Positions 1 to 7,053 of a DNA stretch of 19,253 bases are shown piece by piece. Location of the stretch: the NCBI GenBank assembly GCA_023426425.1, contig JAFAAT010000047.1:1-19253 (forward strand), written 5' to 3'. A program made the translations under genes and the position numbers. Numbering within the stretch: position 1 is the stretch's first letter; the number at the start of each line of letters is the position of its first letter. The DNA comes from Bacteroidota bacterium (GTDB taxonomy: Bacteria; Bacteroidota; Bacteroidia; Chitinophagales; Chitinophagaceae). A model generated the notes under the pieces. That model was not told the DNA's origin. It ran no database searches and worked only from the letters and a program-made list of their open reading frames with translations.

Positions 1-1
1 G

Positions 2-619
2 ACTGAGGTAGCAACGCGCCTGCAAAACAGCAGTAAATATCCTGACCTGTTTTACAAAGCGTTTGGCACACGGACAATTGACAGTACGCTTGTTACGAAA
101 GCTATTGCGCAATTTGAACGCACCATGGTTTCGTTTAATAGCCGGTTTGACAAGTATTTCTATAACGCGGATAGCACCGCCCTCAGCCAGCAGGAAAAAC
201 GCGGACTCATGCTTTTTACAGGAAAAGCCATGTGTAATATGTGTCATGTGACAAACACCTTATTCACTGACAGGGATATCAGAAATAACGGTCTTGATGC
301 CAATCCACAAGATGCGGGGCTGATGAAGTTCACAGGCAACGCTAGCGATAAGGGGAAGTTCAAAGTCCCTACCCTTCGCAATATTGAGGTAACTGCACCG
401 TACATGCACGACAGCAGGTTTGGGACGCTTGAGGAAGTAGTTGAATTCTATAGCAGCGGAGTAAAGCAGAACAGTCCGAACATAGACGAGCACATGCCAG
501 ACTTTGGGTCAGGTCTCAACCTCACCTCACAGGAAAAGGCTGACTTAGTTGCGTTTCTGAAAACACTAACTGACCACGAGTTTTTAACGAGGGAAGATTT
601 AAGCGATCCAAGTAATTAG
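2..619 (+). CDS. Cytochrome c peroxidase / MauG family protein, C-terminal part (5' truncated by window)
   Basis: Periplasmic di-haem c-type cytochrome of the bacterial cytochrome c peroxidase/MauG family, which reduces peroxide or carries out related haem redox chemistry. The frame is open from base 2, so the start lies outside the window. Seen here: a family-typical stretch YPDLFYKAFG near the 5' edge, AIAQFERTM, then a haem c motif CNMCH at partial residues 78-82, PTLRNIEVTAPYMHDSRFGT, and the closing HMPDFGSGL segment. The N-terminal haem domain must lie upstream. An internal ATG at 125 is not the real start because family homology extends upstream of it. The stop is 30 nt before the ATG of the HMA-AraC regulator, so the genes are probably co-transcribed. 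In copper loci such proteins may serve redox or peroxide defence; that role is inference. Confidence 0.9.
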   Translation, partial: TEVATRLQNSSKYPDLFYKAFGTRTIDSTLVTKAIAQFERTMVSFNSRFDKYFYNADSTALSQQEKRGLMLFTGKAMCNMCHVTNTLFTDRDIRNNGLDANPQDAGLMKFTGNASDKGKFKVPTLRNIEVTAPYMHDSRFGTLEEVVEFYSSGVKQNSPNIDEHMPDFGSGLNLTSQEKADLVAFLKTLTDHEFLTREDLSDPSN

Positions 620-649
620 GAATTGAGAAGAAGAAAAGGAAGTAACGAC

Positions 650-1216
650 ATGCAGGTATTTATTAAGAATATGGTTTGCGTCCGCTGTAAAATGGTAGTG
701 AAGTCTGAGCTGGAGATGCTCGGACTTCACCCTACCAGCGTGGAGCTAGGAGTAATAGAGCTTAGTGAAACAAAACTAACCGACACGCAGAGCGCTGCAC
801 TAAGTGGTCGCTTGCAAGCGTTAGGATTTGAGCTACTGGAAGATCGTAAACGGCAGCTTGTCGAAGCAATTAAGACTACGGTCATAGATCTGGTGCATCG
901 CAATAACGATGAATCAAAGCTCAAACACAGCGAGTATATTTCTCAGAAGCTGAGCTATGATTACCCGTACTTAAGCAAGTTGTTTTCAGAAACGGTAGGC
1001 ACTACAATCGAGCAATTCACCATTCATCAGCGAATAGAGCGCGCTAAAGAACTGCTTGCGTATGGAGAGTCCACACTCAGCGAAATAGCTGACCAGCTTA
1101 GTTATAGTAGCGTTGCAGCTCTCAGCGGACAGTTTAAAAAAGTTGTAGGGGTCACTCCTAGCGCCTGGAAATCAGGAAACGGAGCAAGAAAGACATTGGA
1201 TACCATCGGGAAATAG
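650..1216 (+). CDS. AraC-family transcriptional regulator with N-terminal HMA-like metal-sensing domain
   Basis: Cytosolic DNA-binding regulator, 188 aa from the ATG at 650. The 623 alternative start is less likely because 650 begins directly at the HMA fold and is preceded by an AAAAGGAAG stretch. Residues 1-65 resemble a heavy-metal-associated domain: NMVCVRCK carries a CxxC pair (C10, C13) and the fold ends in LQALGFEL, as in HMA domains. Residues about 90-180 form an AraC/XylS double helix-turn-helix (YLSKLFSETVGTTIEQF, RIERAKELL, LSEIADQLSYSS, LSGQFKKVVGVTPSAW). It lacks the sugar-binding cupin of classical AraC proteins. The domain order implies direct sensing of Cu(I) or another soft metal. 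Placed between a peroxidase and a RES gene, upstream of copA/copZ, it is the best candidate to bind the repeated elements at 2168 and 4681. The metal identity is inferred. Confidence 0.88.
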   Translation: MQVFIKNMVCVRCKMVVKSELEMLGLHPTSVELGVIELSETKLTDTQSAALSGRLQALGFELLEDRKRQLVEAIKTTVIDLVHRNNDESKLKHSEYISQKLSYDYPYLSKLFSETVGTTIEQFTIHQRIERAKELLAYGESTLSEIADQLSYSSVAALSGQFKKVVGVTPSAWKSGNGARKTLDTIGK

Positions 1217-1249
1217 GTATTTTGACCGACGCACCACCGTGAATGGAAT

Positions 1250-2167
1250 ATGCCTACTGAACAAGAGATAAGACAGTTCATCCATGAGTTTCCTGAAAAT
1301 ATAAAAGGACAGTCCTACGACGCTGTTGTGGAGGCGTGTAACTTCTATTTCTACCATTTGCCTATACTGATTGTGGACTTTGACAACAGCGCAGGATTTT
1401 TCAACCAGCGAGAGTACGGTCCATACAACCTAATTTATAGAGGGCGGGTTATTATCGACAAAGGGAACAAACCGCATGAACACGTCAGGGATATCTCCTA
1501 TGTTCCCAATGATAAGTTGCACGTTATAGAAGGCTATGGCAGGTGTAATAAGCCAGGCGAATCGATGTTCTATGGTTCCTTCAACTTTGCAACAGCATGC
1601 ATGGAAACGCTGACTCGCGGGGAAGAATTCAGAACTACAGGTTCTGCTATGGTGACAATTGGCACATGGAAGTTTGAAACGCCGCTAACCTTTGCACAGA
1701 TGCCGCTATCTAAAAAATATCTCAAGCTATTCTATGAGGCGGTGAGCTATAAATCAAAGCGATTAACCGACGAAGCTATTGAACAGAGAAACGCCCACGT
1801 AACCAAGATGCTTCCGACAGCGCTAGACTATGAGATTCTTCAGTTTTTTGGGGACGCCTTTGCCAAGTTTGACATCAAGTCAGAGGAAGACTACTACTTG
1901 AGTAACTACTATACAGACAGAGTCTTCAGCCGCATAAAAGGATTCACCGTTGCTCCTGTCGATGGTATTTTATACCCGAGCGTACCCAATTCATATGAAG
2001 AGTTCAACCTTGTAATGCAGCCAGGGACAGTGGATGCGAGTTTAAAATTCATAGAGGGCATGCAGGTTTGGGTCATAAGCCATCTGGACCGCGGCGGCGG
2101 TGGCGAATTTATTCCTATTGCTCAGCGGGCGAAGCTGGACAGTGAGGGGAATATCAAGTGGCATTAA
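1250..2167 (+). CDS. RES-domain protein (long form, possible NAD-acting enzyme)
   Basis: 305-aa soluble protein with no signal peptide. The RES signature can be followed: YRGR (R64/R66) as the Arg element, GRCNKPGESMFYGSFNFATACMETL (glycine-arginine-asparagine at 97-100 and Glu119), and a C-terminal DGILYPSVP with Ser244 followed by FNLVM. RES proteins that have been characterised are NAD-degrading enzymes, often toxins paired with an Xre/MbcA-type antitoxin. No Xre antitoxin adjoins this gene, and it is about twice the length of the toxin forms, so it may be a stand-alone RES protein with another role. It begins 33 nt after the AraC stop and ends just before the first putative copper operator. 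No clear Shine-Dalgarno is seen before the ATG. The RES assignment comes from motif reading; enzymatic activity is unproven. Confidence 0.7.
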   Translation: MPTEQEIRQFIHEFPENIKGQSYDAVVEACNFYFYHLPILIVDFDNSAGFFNQREYGPYNLIYRGRVIIDKGNKPHEHVRDISYVPNDKLHVIEGYGRCNKPGESMFYGSFNFATACMETLTRGEEFRTTGSAMVTIGTWKFETPLTFAQMPLSKKYLKLFYEAVSYKSKRLTDEAIEQRNAHVTKMLPTALDYEILQFFGDAFAKFDIKSEEDYYLSNYYTDRVFSRIKGFTVAPVDGILYPSVPNSYEEFNLVMQPGTVDASLKFIEGMQVWVISHLDRGGGGEFIPIAQRAKLDSEGNIKWH

Positions 2168-2209
2168 AAATCTTGTAACTCTTTTCTAAAATCATGTAAC
2201 AGCCACCTC
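2168..2209 (+). promoter_or_regulatory. Candidate copper operator upstream of copA (copy 1 of 2)
   Basis: A 42-bp element beginning at the stop of the RES gene and ending CCACCTC. It holds two near-identical 10-mers, ATCTTGTAAC (2170-2179) and ATCATGTAAC (2191-2200), exactly 21 bp apart, i.e. two helical turns. That is the arrangement expected for AraC-type direct half-sites. Aligned without gaps to the element at 4681-4722, 31 of 42 positions are identical. Binding by the HMA-AraC regulator is inference. Confidence 0.65.
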
Positions 2210-2250
2210 AAAATACTGTCCGAGCTTTGTATCGACAAAAAGCAAGGATT

Positions 2251-4677
2251 ATGGCTGACCAAACTTTCAAGCTGCCGTTAACTGACGTAGAAAGCGAACA
2301 TTGCGCTCTTATAGTTGATAAAGGTCTTGGAGAAATACCTAAAATTAAGTCTCACAAAGTAGAGCTCAATAATAATCAGGCTGTTATCACCACTGATGAT
2401 CCGGAGGAGGCAATTCCAGAGGCGGTCAGTGTTATACGCGGTTTGGGTTATGGAGTAAATACCGTCAAAAGAACATTTCCGGTAACAGGTATGAGCTGCG
2501 CTTCATGTGCCGGCAGTGTTGAAAGCATGCTCAAGGCGCAACAGGGCGTTATCACTGCCGCGGTAAACTATGCCAATAGTACCGCCTCGGTTGAGTATGT
2601 GCCCACTATTGCGCATGCAGAAGACTTCAAAAAAACTATTCAGTCCATTGGGTACGATCTGGTGGTTGATGATAGTGATGAAGCTGCCGAAAGTCTTGAA
2701 GCACTTAAACAAGCGCACGCCAGCACACTGAAAAAGAGGACAATTCTTTCGGTACTATTCTCTATTCCATTGGTGATTATCGGCATGTTCTTCATGGATA
2801 TGCCTTATGCCAACTACATCATGTGGGCACTGGCTACCCCTGTTATCCTCATATTCGGTAGGCAGTTTTTTGTTGGAGCCTGGAAGCAGGCAAAACACCG
2901 CTCCGCCAACATGGATACGCTTGTCGCCATGAGCACAGGTATCGCCTATATATTCTCCGTCTTCAATACGCTGTACCCAGAATTTTGGTATAGACAAGGT
3001 TTGCATGCCCACGTCTATTTTGAAGCTGCGGCAGTAGTCATTGCCTTTATTCTCCTCGGCAAGATGCTTGAAGAGCAAGCTAAAAGCAACACGTCTTCTG
3101 CGATAAAGAAACTCATGGGCTTACAACCCAAAACGGTCACTGTTGTGCACCACGGCGGGCATCAAATGGAAATCCCTATCTCCAAAGTGAAAATCGGAGA
3201 TGTACTTCTTGCAAAACCAGGAGAACGCATCGCTGTTGATGGAATGGTGCACGAGGGCAATTCCTATGTTGATGAAAGTGCGCTTACCGGCGAACCGGTT
3301 CCGGTGCACAAAGAGATAGGCGCAAAGGTGTATTCCGGTACTATCAACCAGAAGGGCAGCTTTCAGTATCGCGCAGAAAAAGTCGGCGGCGATACCGTGC
3401 TCGCCCACATTATTCAAGCTGTACAGAATGCCCAAGGCAGCAAAGCTCCAGTACAAAAACTGGTTGATAAAATCGCAGGCATTTTTGTTCCGATTGTTAT
3501 TGCCATTGCATTACTCAGTCTTATCGTCTGGGCTATATGGGGCGGAGAAAATGGCTTTACCCAAGGTTTGCTTGCACTGGTTACGGTGCTTGTTATTGCC
3601 TGTCCTTGTGCACTCGGACTTGCCACACCTACCGCCATCATGGTGGGAGTAGGCAAAGGTGCAGAGAATGGCATCCTCATTAAAGACGCTGAAAGTCTGG
3701 AGCGTGCATATAAAGCTGACAGCATTGTGCTAGATAAAACAGGAACGATCACGGTTGGAAAGCCCGAGGTACAGGCGATTGCATGGAAAGATGGTGTACA
3801 AAAAGACATCCTTGCAGATGTTTTATACAGCCTTGAACTCCAATCAGAGCACCCCTTGGCTGAAGCAGTCAGCCGGTATTTGGAAGGAAACGGAAAGACC
3901 CAGAAAGTTTCGATAGCAGATTTTCAGAGCGTAACGGGCAAAGGAGTACACGGCAGCGCCAACGGTACAATGTATTATGTAGGCAGTCTTAGCTTTGTTA
4001 CCGCGCACGGAGCAGGAGCTGACACAACCCTGCAAGCGCGGGCAAACACTTGGCTCAGAGAAGCAGCAACGGTTATCTGGTTTGCTGATGATAAAAACAT
4101 CCTCGCAGCTCTCGCCATTGCGGATAAGATAAAAGAGAACGCGGCAGAGGCTATCAGCCAATTACAGGCGTTAGGTATCACGCCGTATATGCTGACTGGC
4201 GATAATCCTCAAACTGCTAAAGCCGTTGCTGACAAAGTAGGCATTAAGAACTTTACGGCTGAAAAGTTGCCAAGCGACAAAGAAGCATTCATCAAATCAT
4301 TGCAAAGCAAAGGACACATAGTAGCTATGGTAGGTGATGGGATCAATGACAGCCAGGCACTAGCTCAAGCTGATATAAGCATCGCGATGGGTAAGGGAAC
4401 TGACATCGCTATGGATGTTGCAAAGATGACACTTATCTCCTCGGACCTCGCAAGTATTCCAAAGGCAATGGCGCTCTCCAGGAAGACAGTGCGTGTTATC
4501 CGCCAAAATCTCTTCTGGGCATTTATCTATAACATCATCGGTATTCCGATTGCGGCAGGGCTTTTGTATCCGGTCAACGGTTTTCTCCTCAATCCCATGA
4601 TTGCGGGGGCTGCCATGGCGCTCAGCTCTATTAGTGTGGTAAGCAATAGTTTACGTCTCAAGTGGAGCAATCACTAA
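2251..4677 (+). CDS. copA: Copper-exporting P1B-type ATPase (CopA)
   Basis: Inner-membrane ATPase of 808 aa that pumps Cu(I) out of the cytosol. The start is the ATG at 2251, preceded by AAGGA; an upstream TTG at 2227 gives an unlikely extension. Residues about 5-68 look like a first HMA fold without a CxxC (a single Cys in EHCAL). A second HMA domain carries GMSCASC (C83, C86). Also visible are the actuator TGE (346-348), the transmembrane CPC (451-453) specific to Cu(I)/Ag(I) ATPases, DKTG with phosphorylated Asp495, the HP motif (His534), GDGIND (695-700), and the C-terminal YN and MALSS helix residues that complete the Cu(I) site. All catalytic residues are present. It is preceded by the operator-like element at 2168 and followed by copZ. 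Confidence 0.97.
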   Translation: MADQTFKLPLTDVESEHCALIVDKGLGEIPKIKSHKVELNNNQAVITTDDPEEAIPEAVSVIRGLGYGVNTVKRTFPVTGMSCASCAGSVESMLKAQQGVITAAVNYANSTASVEYVPTIAHAEDFKKTIQSIGYDLVVDDSDEAAESLEALKQAHASTLKKRTILSVLFSIPLVIIGMFFMDMPYANYIMWALATPVILIFGRQFFVGAWKQAKHRSANMDTLVAMSTGIAYIFSVFNTLYPEFWYRQGLHAHVYFEAAAVVIAFILLGKMLEEQAKSNTSSAIKKLMGLQPKTVTVVHHGGHQMEIPISKVKIGDVLLAKPGERIAVDGMVHEGNSYVDESALTGEPVPVHKEIGAKVYSGTINQKGSFQYRAEKVGGDTVLAHIIQAVQNAQGSKAPVQKLVDKIAGIFVPIVIAIALLSLIVWAIWGGENGFTQGLLALVTVLVIACPCALGLATPTAIMVGVGKGAENGILIKDAESLERAYKADSIVLDKTGTITVGKPEVQAIAWKDGVQKDILADVLYSLELQSEHPLAEAVSRYLEGNGKTQKVSIADFQSVTGKGVHGSANGTMYYVGSLSFVTAHGAGADTTLQARANTWLREAATVIWFADDKNILAALAIADKIKENAAEAISQLQALGITPYMLTGDNPQTAKAVADKVGIKNFTAEKLPSDKEAFIKSLQSKGHIVAMVGDGINDSQALAQADISIAMGKGTDIAMDVAKMTLISSDLASIPKAMALSRKTVRVIRQNLFWAFIYNIIGIPIAAGLLYPVNGFLLNPMIAGAAMALSSISVVSNSLRLKWSNH

Positions 4678-4680
4678 GTA

Positions 4681-4722
4681 AAATCTTATAAACTTTTCAT
4701 GAAATTTTGTAACACTCACCTC
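4681..4722 (+). promoter_or_regulatory. Candidate copper operator upstream of copZ (copy 2 of 2)
   Basis: A 42-bp element starting 3 nt after the copA stop and ending TCACCTC. It aligns gap-free to 2168-2209. Its half-sites are a weaker ATCTTATAAA (4683-4692) and a good ATTTTGTAAC (4704-4713), again 21 bp apart. It implies that copZ and the following genes have their own copper-responsive promoter, not only read-through from copA. No clear TAnnTTTG box is visible downstream. Confidence 0.6.
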
Positions 4723-4754
4723 TTGTTTAATCGAGAATTTTAAATATTAAAACA

Positions 4755-4967
4755 ATGGAAACACTAAAGTTTAAGACGAACATCAATTGTAGCGGCTGCG
4801 TGAAAGCTGTAACACCTCACTTGAATAATGCCGAGGGTGTCACTGAATGGCATGTGGACACAGAAAATCCTGATAAGGTCCTGACCGTGCAAGCAACCGA
4901 TGCTAACGCAGAAACGGTACAGCGGGTGGTTGAAAAAGCTGGCTTCAAAGCTGAGAAAATTGATTAG
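4755..4967 (+). CDS. copZ: CopZ-like copper chaperone (single HMA domain)
   Basis: 70-aa cytosolic protein consisting of one heavy-metal-associated domain (babbab). The metal site is NCSGC (C12, C15), replacing the more usual GMxCxxC. Length and the ending VEKAGFKAEKID are typical of the free chaperones that hand Cu(I) to the CopA ATPase. It lies 77 nt downstream of copA and has its own operator-like element. The Asn in place of Met before the first Cys is seen in other Bacteroidota members and need not reduce binding. The gene stops one base before the start of a tiny Cys-Cys ORF. Confidence 0.9.
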   Translation: METLKFKTNINCSGCVKAVTPHLNNAEGVTEWHVDTENPDKVLTVQATDANAETVQRVVEKAGFKAEKID

Positions 4968-4968
4968 C

Positions 4969-5025
4969 ATGAAAAAAATATGGCAGTGGCTCAGACGGTT
5001 TTTTACCAAGAGCTGCTGCCGTTAA
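4969..5025 (+). CDS. Candidate 18-residue Cys-Cys micropeptide after copZ
   Basis: Reading from the ATG one base after the copZ stop gives MKKIWQWLRRFFTKSCCR and then TAA. It is a basic, aromatic, probably amphipathic helix ending in a vicinal Cys pair. Tight coupling to the copZ stop would allow translational coupling, and the CC pair could bind a soft metal or anchor to membrane or partner. It is too short for homology-based recognition, and chance cannot be excluded, but the composition (K/R, W, F, CC) is not what random AT-rich spacer would commonly give. Confidence 0.35.
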   Translation: MKKIWQWLRRFFTKSCCR

Positions 5026-5057
5026 TATGTTGTATCCCTTTAACCAAACATAACACC

Positions 5058-5111
5058 ATGAAACACTTCTTACGCCATTCAGCATCTAACATAAAAGCTC
5101 TTACTTTCTAA
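5058..5111 (+). other. Very short ORF (17 codons) in the copZ-DUF3347 spacer
   Basis: An ATG opens MKHFLRHSASNIKALTF followed by TAA. It could be a leader peptide, the left-over N-terminus of a deleted gene, or chance. The surrounding spacer 5026-5130 shows no other motif that I can identify. Confidence 0.15.
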
Positions 5112-5130
5112 CCATCAAATAATATCAACC

Positions 5131-5697
5131 ATGAAGTTCTCTCTTATTAGTATGATTGCCGCGTTCATTATTCTGGCAGCGTGTAAAGAAGGTGGTGATA
5201 CAAACCACGGGGACTCTGCTACTACGACTGATGCTCACACAAGCGGTGCTGGCACCCAAGCGGACGGATCGATAAAGCCAGTGATTGCAAACTATCTGAA
5301 ACTAAAGAATGCTTTGGCTGCTGACAACAGCAACGAAGCCGCAAATGCTGCCAACGCACTTCTTGCAGCGATTGATGGCGTTGATACGGCAGCACTACCG
5401 CAAACGCACAAAGCGAACTTTGTGGAACTCGCAGAGGATATGCGGGAACATGCGCAGCATACTGCTAGCAACGCGAAAAATATCGCACATCAACGGGAGC
5501 ATTTTGAAATACTCAGTAAGGATGTGTATGACCTCGTACAGGCGGTTGGCGGCAATCAAACACTTTATTATACGCATTGCCCTATGGCTTTTAATGATAA
5601 GGGCGCATATTGGCTCAGTGAGAGCAAAGAGATTAAAAATCCTTACTTCGGCAGTGAAATGTTGGAGTGTGGCGAGGTGAAGGAAGAATTGAAATAA
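5131..5697 (+). CDS. DUF3347 lipoprotein, probable periplasmic copper-binding protein
   Basis: 188-aa lipoprotein. A short hydrophobic leader ends in ILAAC, with the lipidated Cys at residue 18, followed by a His/Thr-rich linker. Residues about 50-188 form a DUF3347 domain: KPVIANYLKLKNALAADNS, a helical middle, and the conserved C-terminal signature HCPMAFNDKGAYWLSE followed by IKNPYFGSEMLECG. DUF3347 occurs free or at the end of CusB-type efflux adaptors in Bacteroidota and is usually in copper loci. The conserved Cys, Met and His residues suggest Cu(I) binding. The gene starts 164 nt after copZ with no strong ribosome-binding site. A second DUF3347 protein is encoded at 6220. Copper ligation is inferred. 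Confidence 0.88.
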   Translation: MKFSLISMIAAFIILAACKEGGDTNHGDSATTTDAHTSGAGTQADGSIKPVIANYLKLKNALAADNSNEAANAANALLAAIDGVDTAALPQTHKANFVELAEDMREHAQHTASNAKNIAHQREHFEILSKDVYDLVQAVGGNQTLYYTHCPMAFNDKGAYWLSESKEIKNPYFGSEMLECGEVKEELK

Positions 5698-5711
5698 TAG
5701 TTTCAAACGAC

Positions 5712-6179
5712 TTGAGAACGTCAACAAAAGTAAAGATTGGAGGTGTGAGCCTACTACTAGCGCTGGGTGTTATCCAATTTTTTCAACCAACACGCAACAG
5801 CGAGGCAGGTCCATACGTAAACGATATTACGAGAGCGGTGTACGTTCCAGACAGCATACATCATCTATTACAAATCGGTTGCTATGACTGTCATAGCAAC
5901 TCTACATCCTACCCCTGGTACTCCAGAATACAGCCGGGTGGCTGGTATCTATCACAACATATAACCGAGGGTAAGGCTGAGCTCAACTTTCACGACTTTG
6001 GAACATATTCCCAAAGAAAGCAACGAAGCAAGCTCAAAGCGATAGCGGGACAACTTGAGGAAGGGGAAATGCCCCTCAAATCATACAAATGGCTACACCC
6101 CGAAGCGCGTTTTACACCCCAACAGGTGCACCAAATTAGTATGTGGGCGACACGTGCCGCTGATAGCCTTGGTTTGTGA
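5712..6179 (+). CDS. Haem-binding domain protein (membrane-anchored c-type haem)
   Basis: About 155 aa from a TTG at 5712. That start puts a short basic leader (RTSTKVK) before the hydrophobic anchor VSLLLALGVIQFF, as in the haem-binding-domain family (Haem_bd, PF14376). The alternative GTG at 5667 overlaps the previous gene and adds a non-family extension. The haem c motif CYDCH spans residues 57-61, followed by the family-typical SNSTSYPWYSRIQPGGWYL, then NFHDFGTYSQRK and a Met-Pro (EGEMPLKSY) that could provide the axial ligand. It is likely periplasmic and anchored in the inner membrane, and may pass electrons in the same system as the upstream di-haem peroxidase. The start-codon choice is uncertain. 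Confidence 0.82.
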   Translation: MRTSTKVKIGGVSLLLALGVIQFFQPTRNSEAGPYVNDITRAVYVPDSIHHLLQIGCYDCHSNSTSYPWYSRIQPGGWYLSQHITEGKAELNFHDFGTYSQRKQRSKLKAIAGQLEEGEMPLKSYKWLHPEARFTPQQVHQISMWATRAADSLGL

Positions 6180-6219
6180 GAACGATTTTATTGCAATCAA
6201 TTTTGACAAAAACATACGC

Positions 6220-7002
6220 ATGAAATTAACGACGTGGATATTAAGCTTTCTTTTCTTATGTCTATTATCTGTTTTTGCATTCGCGCAGAGTACGACGACA
6301 ATTTATACATGCCCCATGCACCCCGAAGTGCAACAGGCAGGACCTGGTAAATGTCCAAAATGCGGCATGACGCTGGTAAAAAAAACCATTAAGGTAAAAG
6401 CTCCAGCTACACCTAAACCGAAGCCGAAACCAGCACCAAAGGTGGAACCTAAGCCTAAGCCGAAACCAGAACCTAAGCCTGTCACCTTACCAAAGCCGCA
6501 GCCTGCCAGTCCGAACGATCCGCATGCAGGCCATACGATACAGCCTTCAGCGGAGCCGAAGACTGTAGCAGTTGCAGGACAAACGCAGGATAATGCCGAT
6601 AAAGTGCGCCTTTTTCAGATTTTGCAGTCATACTATGGAATAAAAGACGCACTAGTAGCAGATAACAGAGGTGCCGCGTCAGCTAACGCACTTGCATTTA
6701 TACGAAATATAAACGGCATCTCGTACCAAGTTATCTCTGAAGGAAATATTGACGCCCTGGTGAAAGATGCTAGCGTTATTGCCGACGCCAAAGATGTGGC
6801 AACACAACGCCGATACTTTGTAAATTTTTCCTCCAATATGGTAGAAGTCGCAAAAGCACTTCCAATGTCTGCGAGCCCTGTGTATGTACAATACTGTCCT
6901 ATGAAAGACGCATCCTGGCTCAGCAACGACAAGGCTATTAGAAATCCATACTATGGGTGTGAGATGCTTACCTGCGGTGAAGTGACGAACACAATAGAAT
7001 AA
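6220..7002 (+). CDS. Periplasmic HMBD-DUF3347 fusion protein with Pro/Lys-rich linker
   Basis: 260-aa exported protein. The ATG at 6220 opens a clean signal peptide (cleavage near AFA-Q, residue 22); the upstream in-frame ATG at 6055 lies inside the previous gene and is rejected. Residues 29-53 are a heavy-metal-binding domain as in CusB/CopA (YTCPMHPEV, then GKCPKCGMTL; C31, H34, C45, C48). A low-complexity linker of repeated KPKP/KPEP units follows (about 55-90), then DPHAGH. A DUF3347 domain fills about 125-260 and ends VQYCPMKDASWLSNDKAI then NPYYGCEMLTCG. Two metal-binding modules joined by a rigid Pro-rich rod suggest capture and transfer of copper across the periplasm. It lies 40 nt after the haem protein and 51 nt before the oxidase start. 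Confidence 0.88.
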   Translation: MKLTTWILSFLFLCLLSVFAFAQSTTTIYTCPMHPEVQQAGPGKCPKCGMTLVKKTIKVKAPATPKPKPKPAPKVEPKPKPKPEPKPVTLPKPQPASPNDPHAGHTIQPSAEPKTVAVAGQTQDNADKVRLFQILQSYYGIKDALVADNRGAASANALAFIRNINGISYQVISEGNIDALVKDASVIADAKDVATQRRYFVNFSSNMVEVAKALPMSASPVYVQYCPMKDASWLSNDKAIRNPYYGCEMLTCGEVTNTIE

Positions 7003-7053
7003 TGCAAATTTCACATGAACACTTCAGTTGCCCTGGTCTCTAAACTGCCAATT

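Noticed and set aside
4809..4821. TGTAACACCTCAC inside copZ resembles the copper half-site plus CACCTC tail
   Set aside because: It lies in the coding frame (A-V-T-P-H-L), has no partner half-site 21 bp away and sits inside the gene it would control; chance is likely.
6055..6219. N-terminal extension of the HMBD-DUF3347 gene from the ATG at 6055
   Set aside because: It overlaps the haem-binding gene out of frame, and the ATG at 6220 begins a clean signal peptide.
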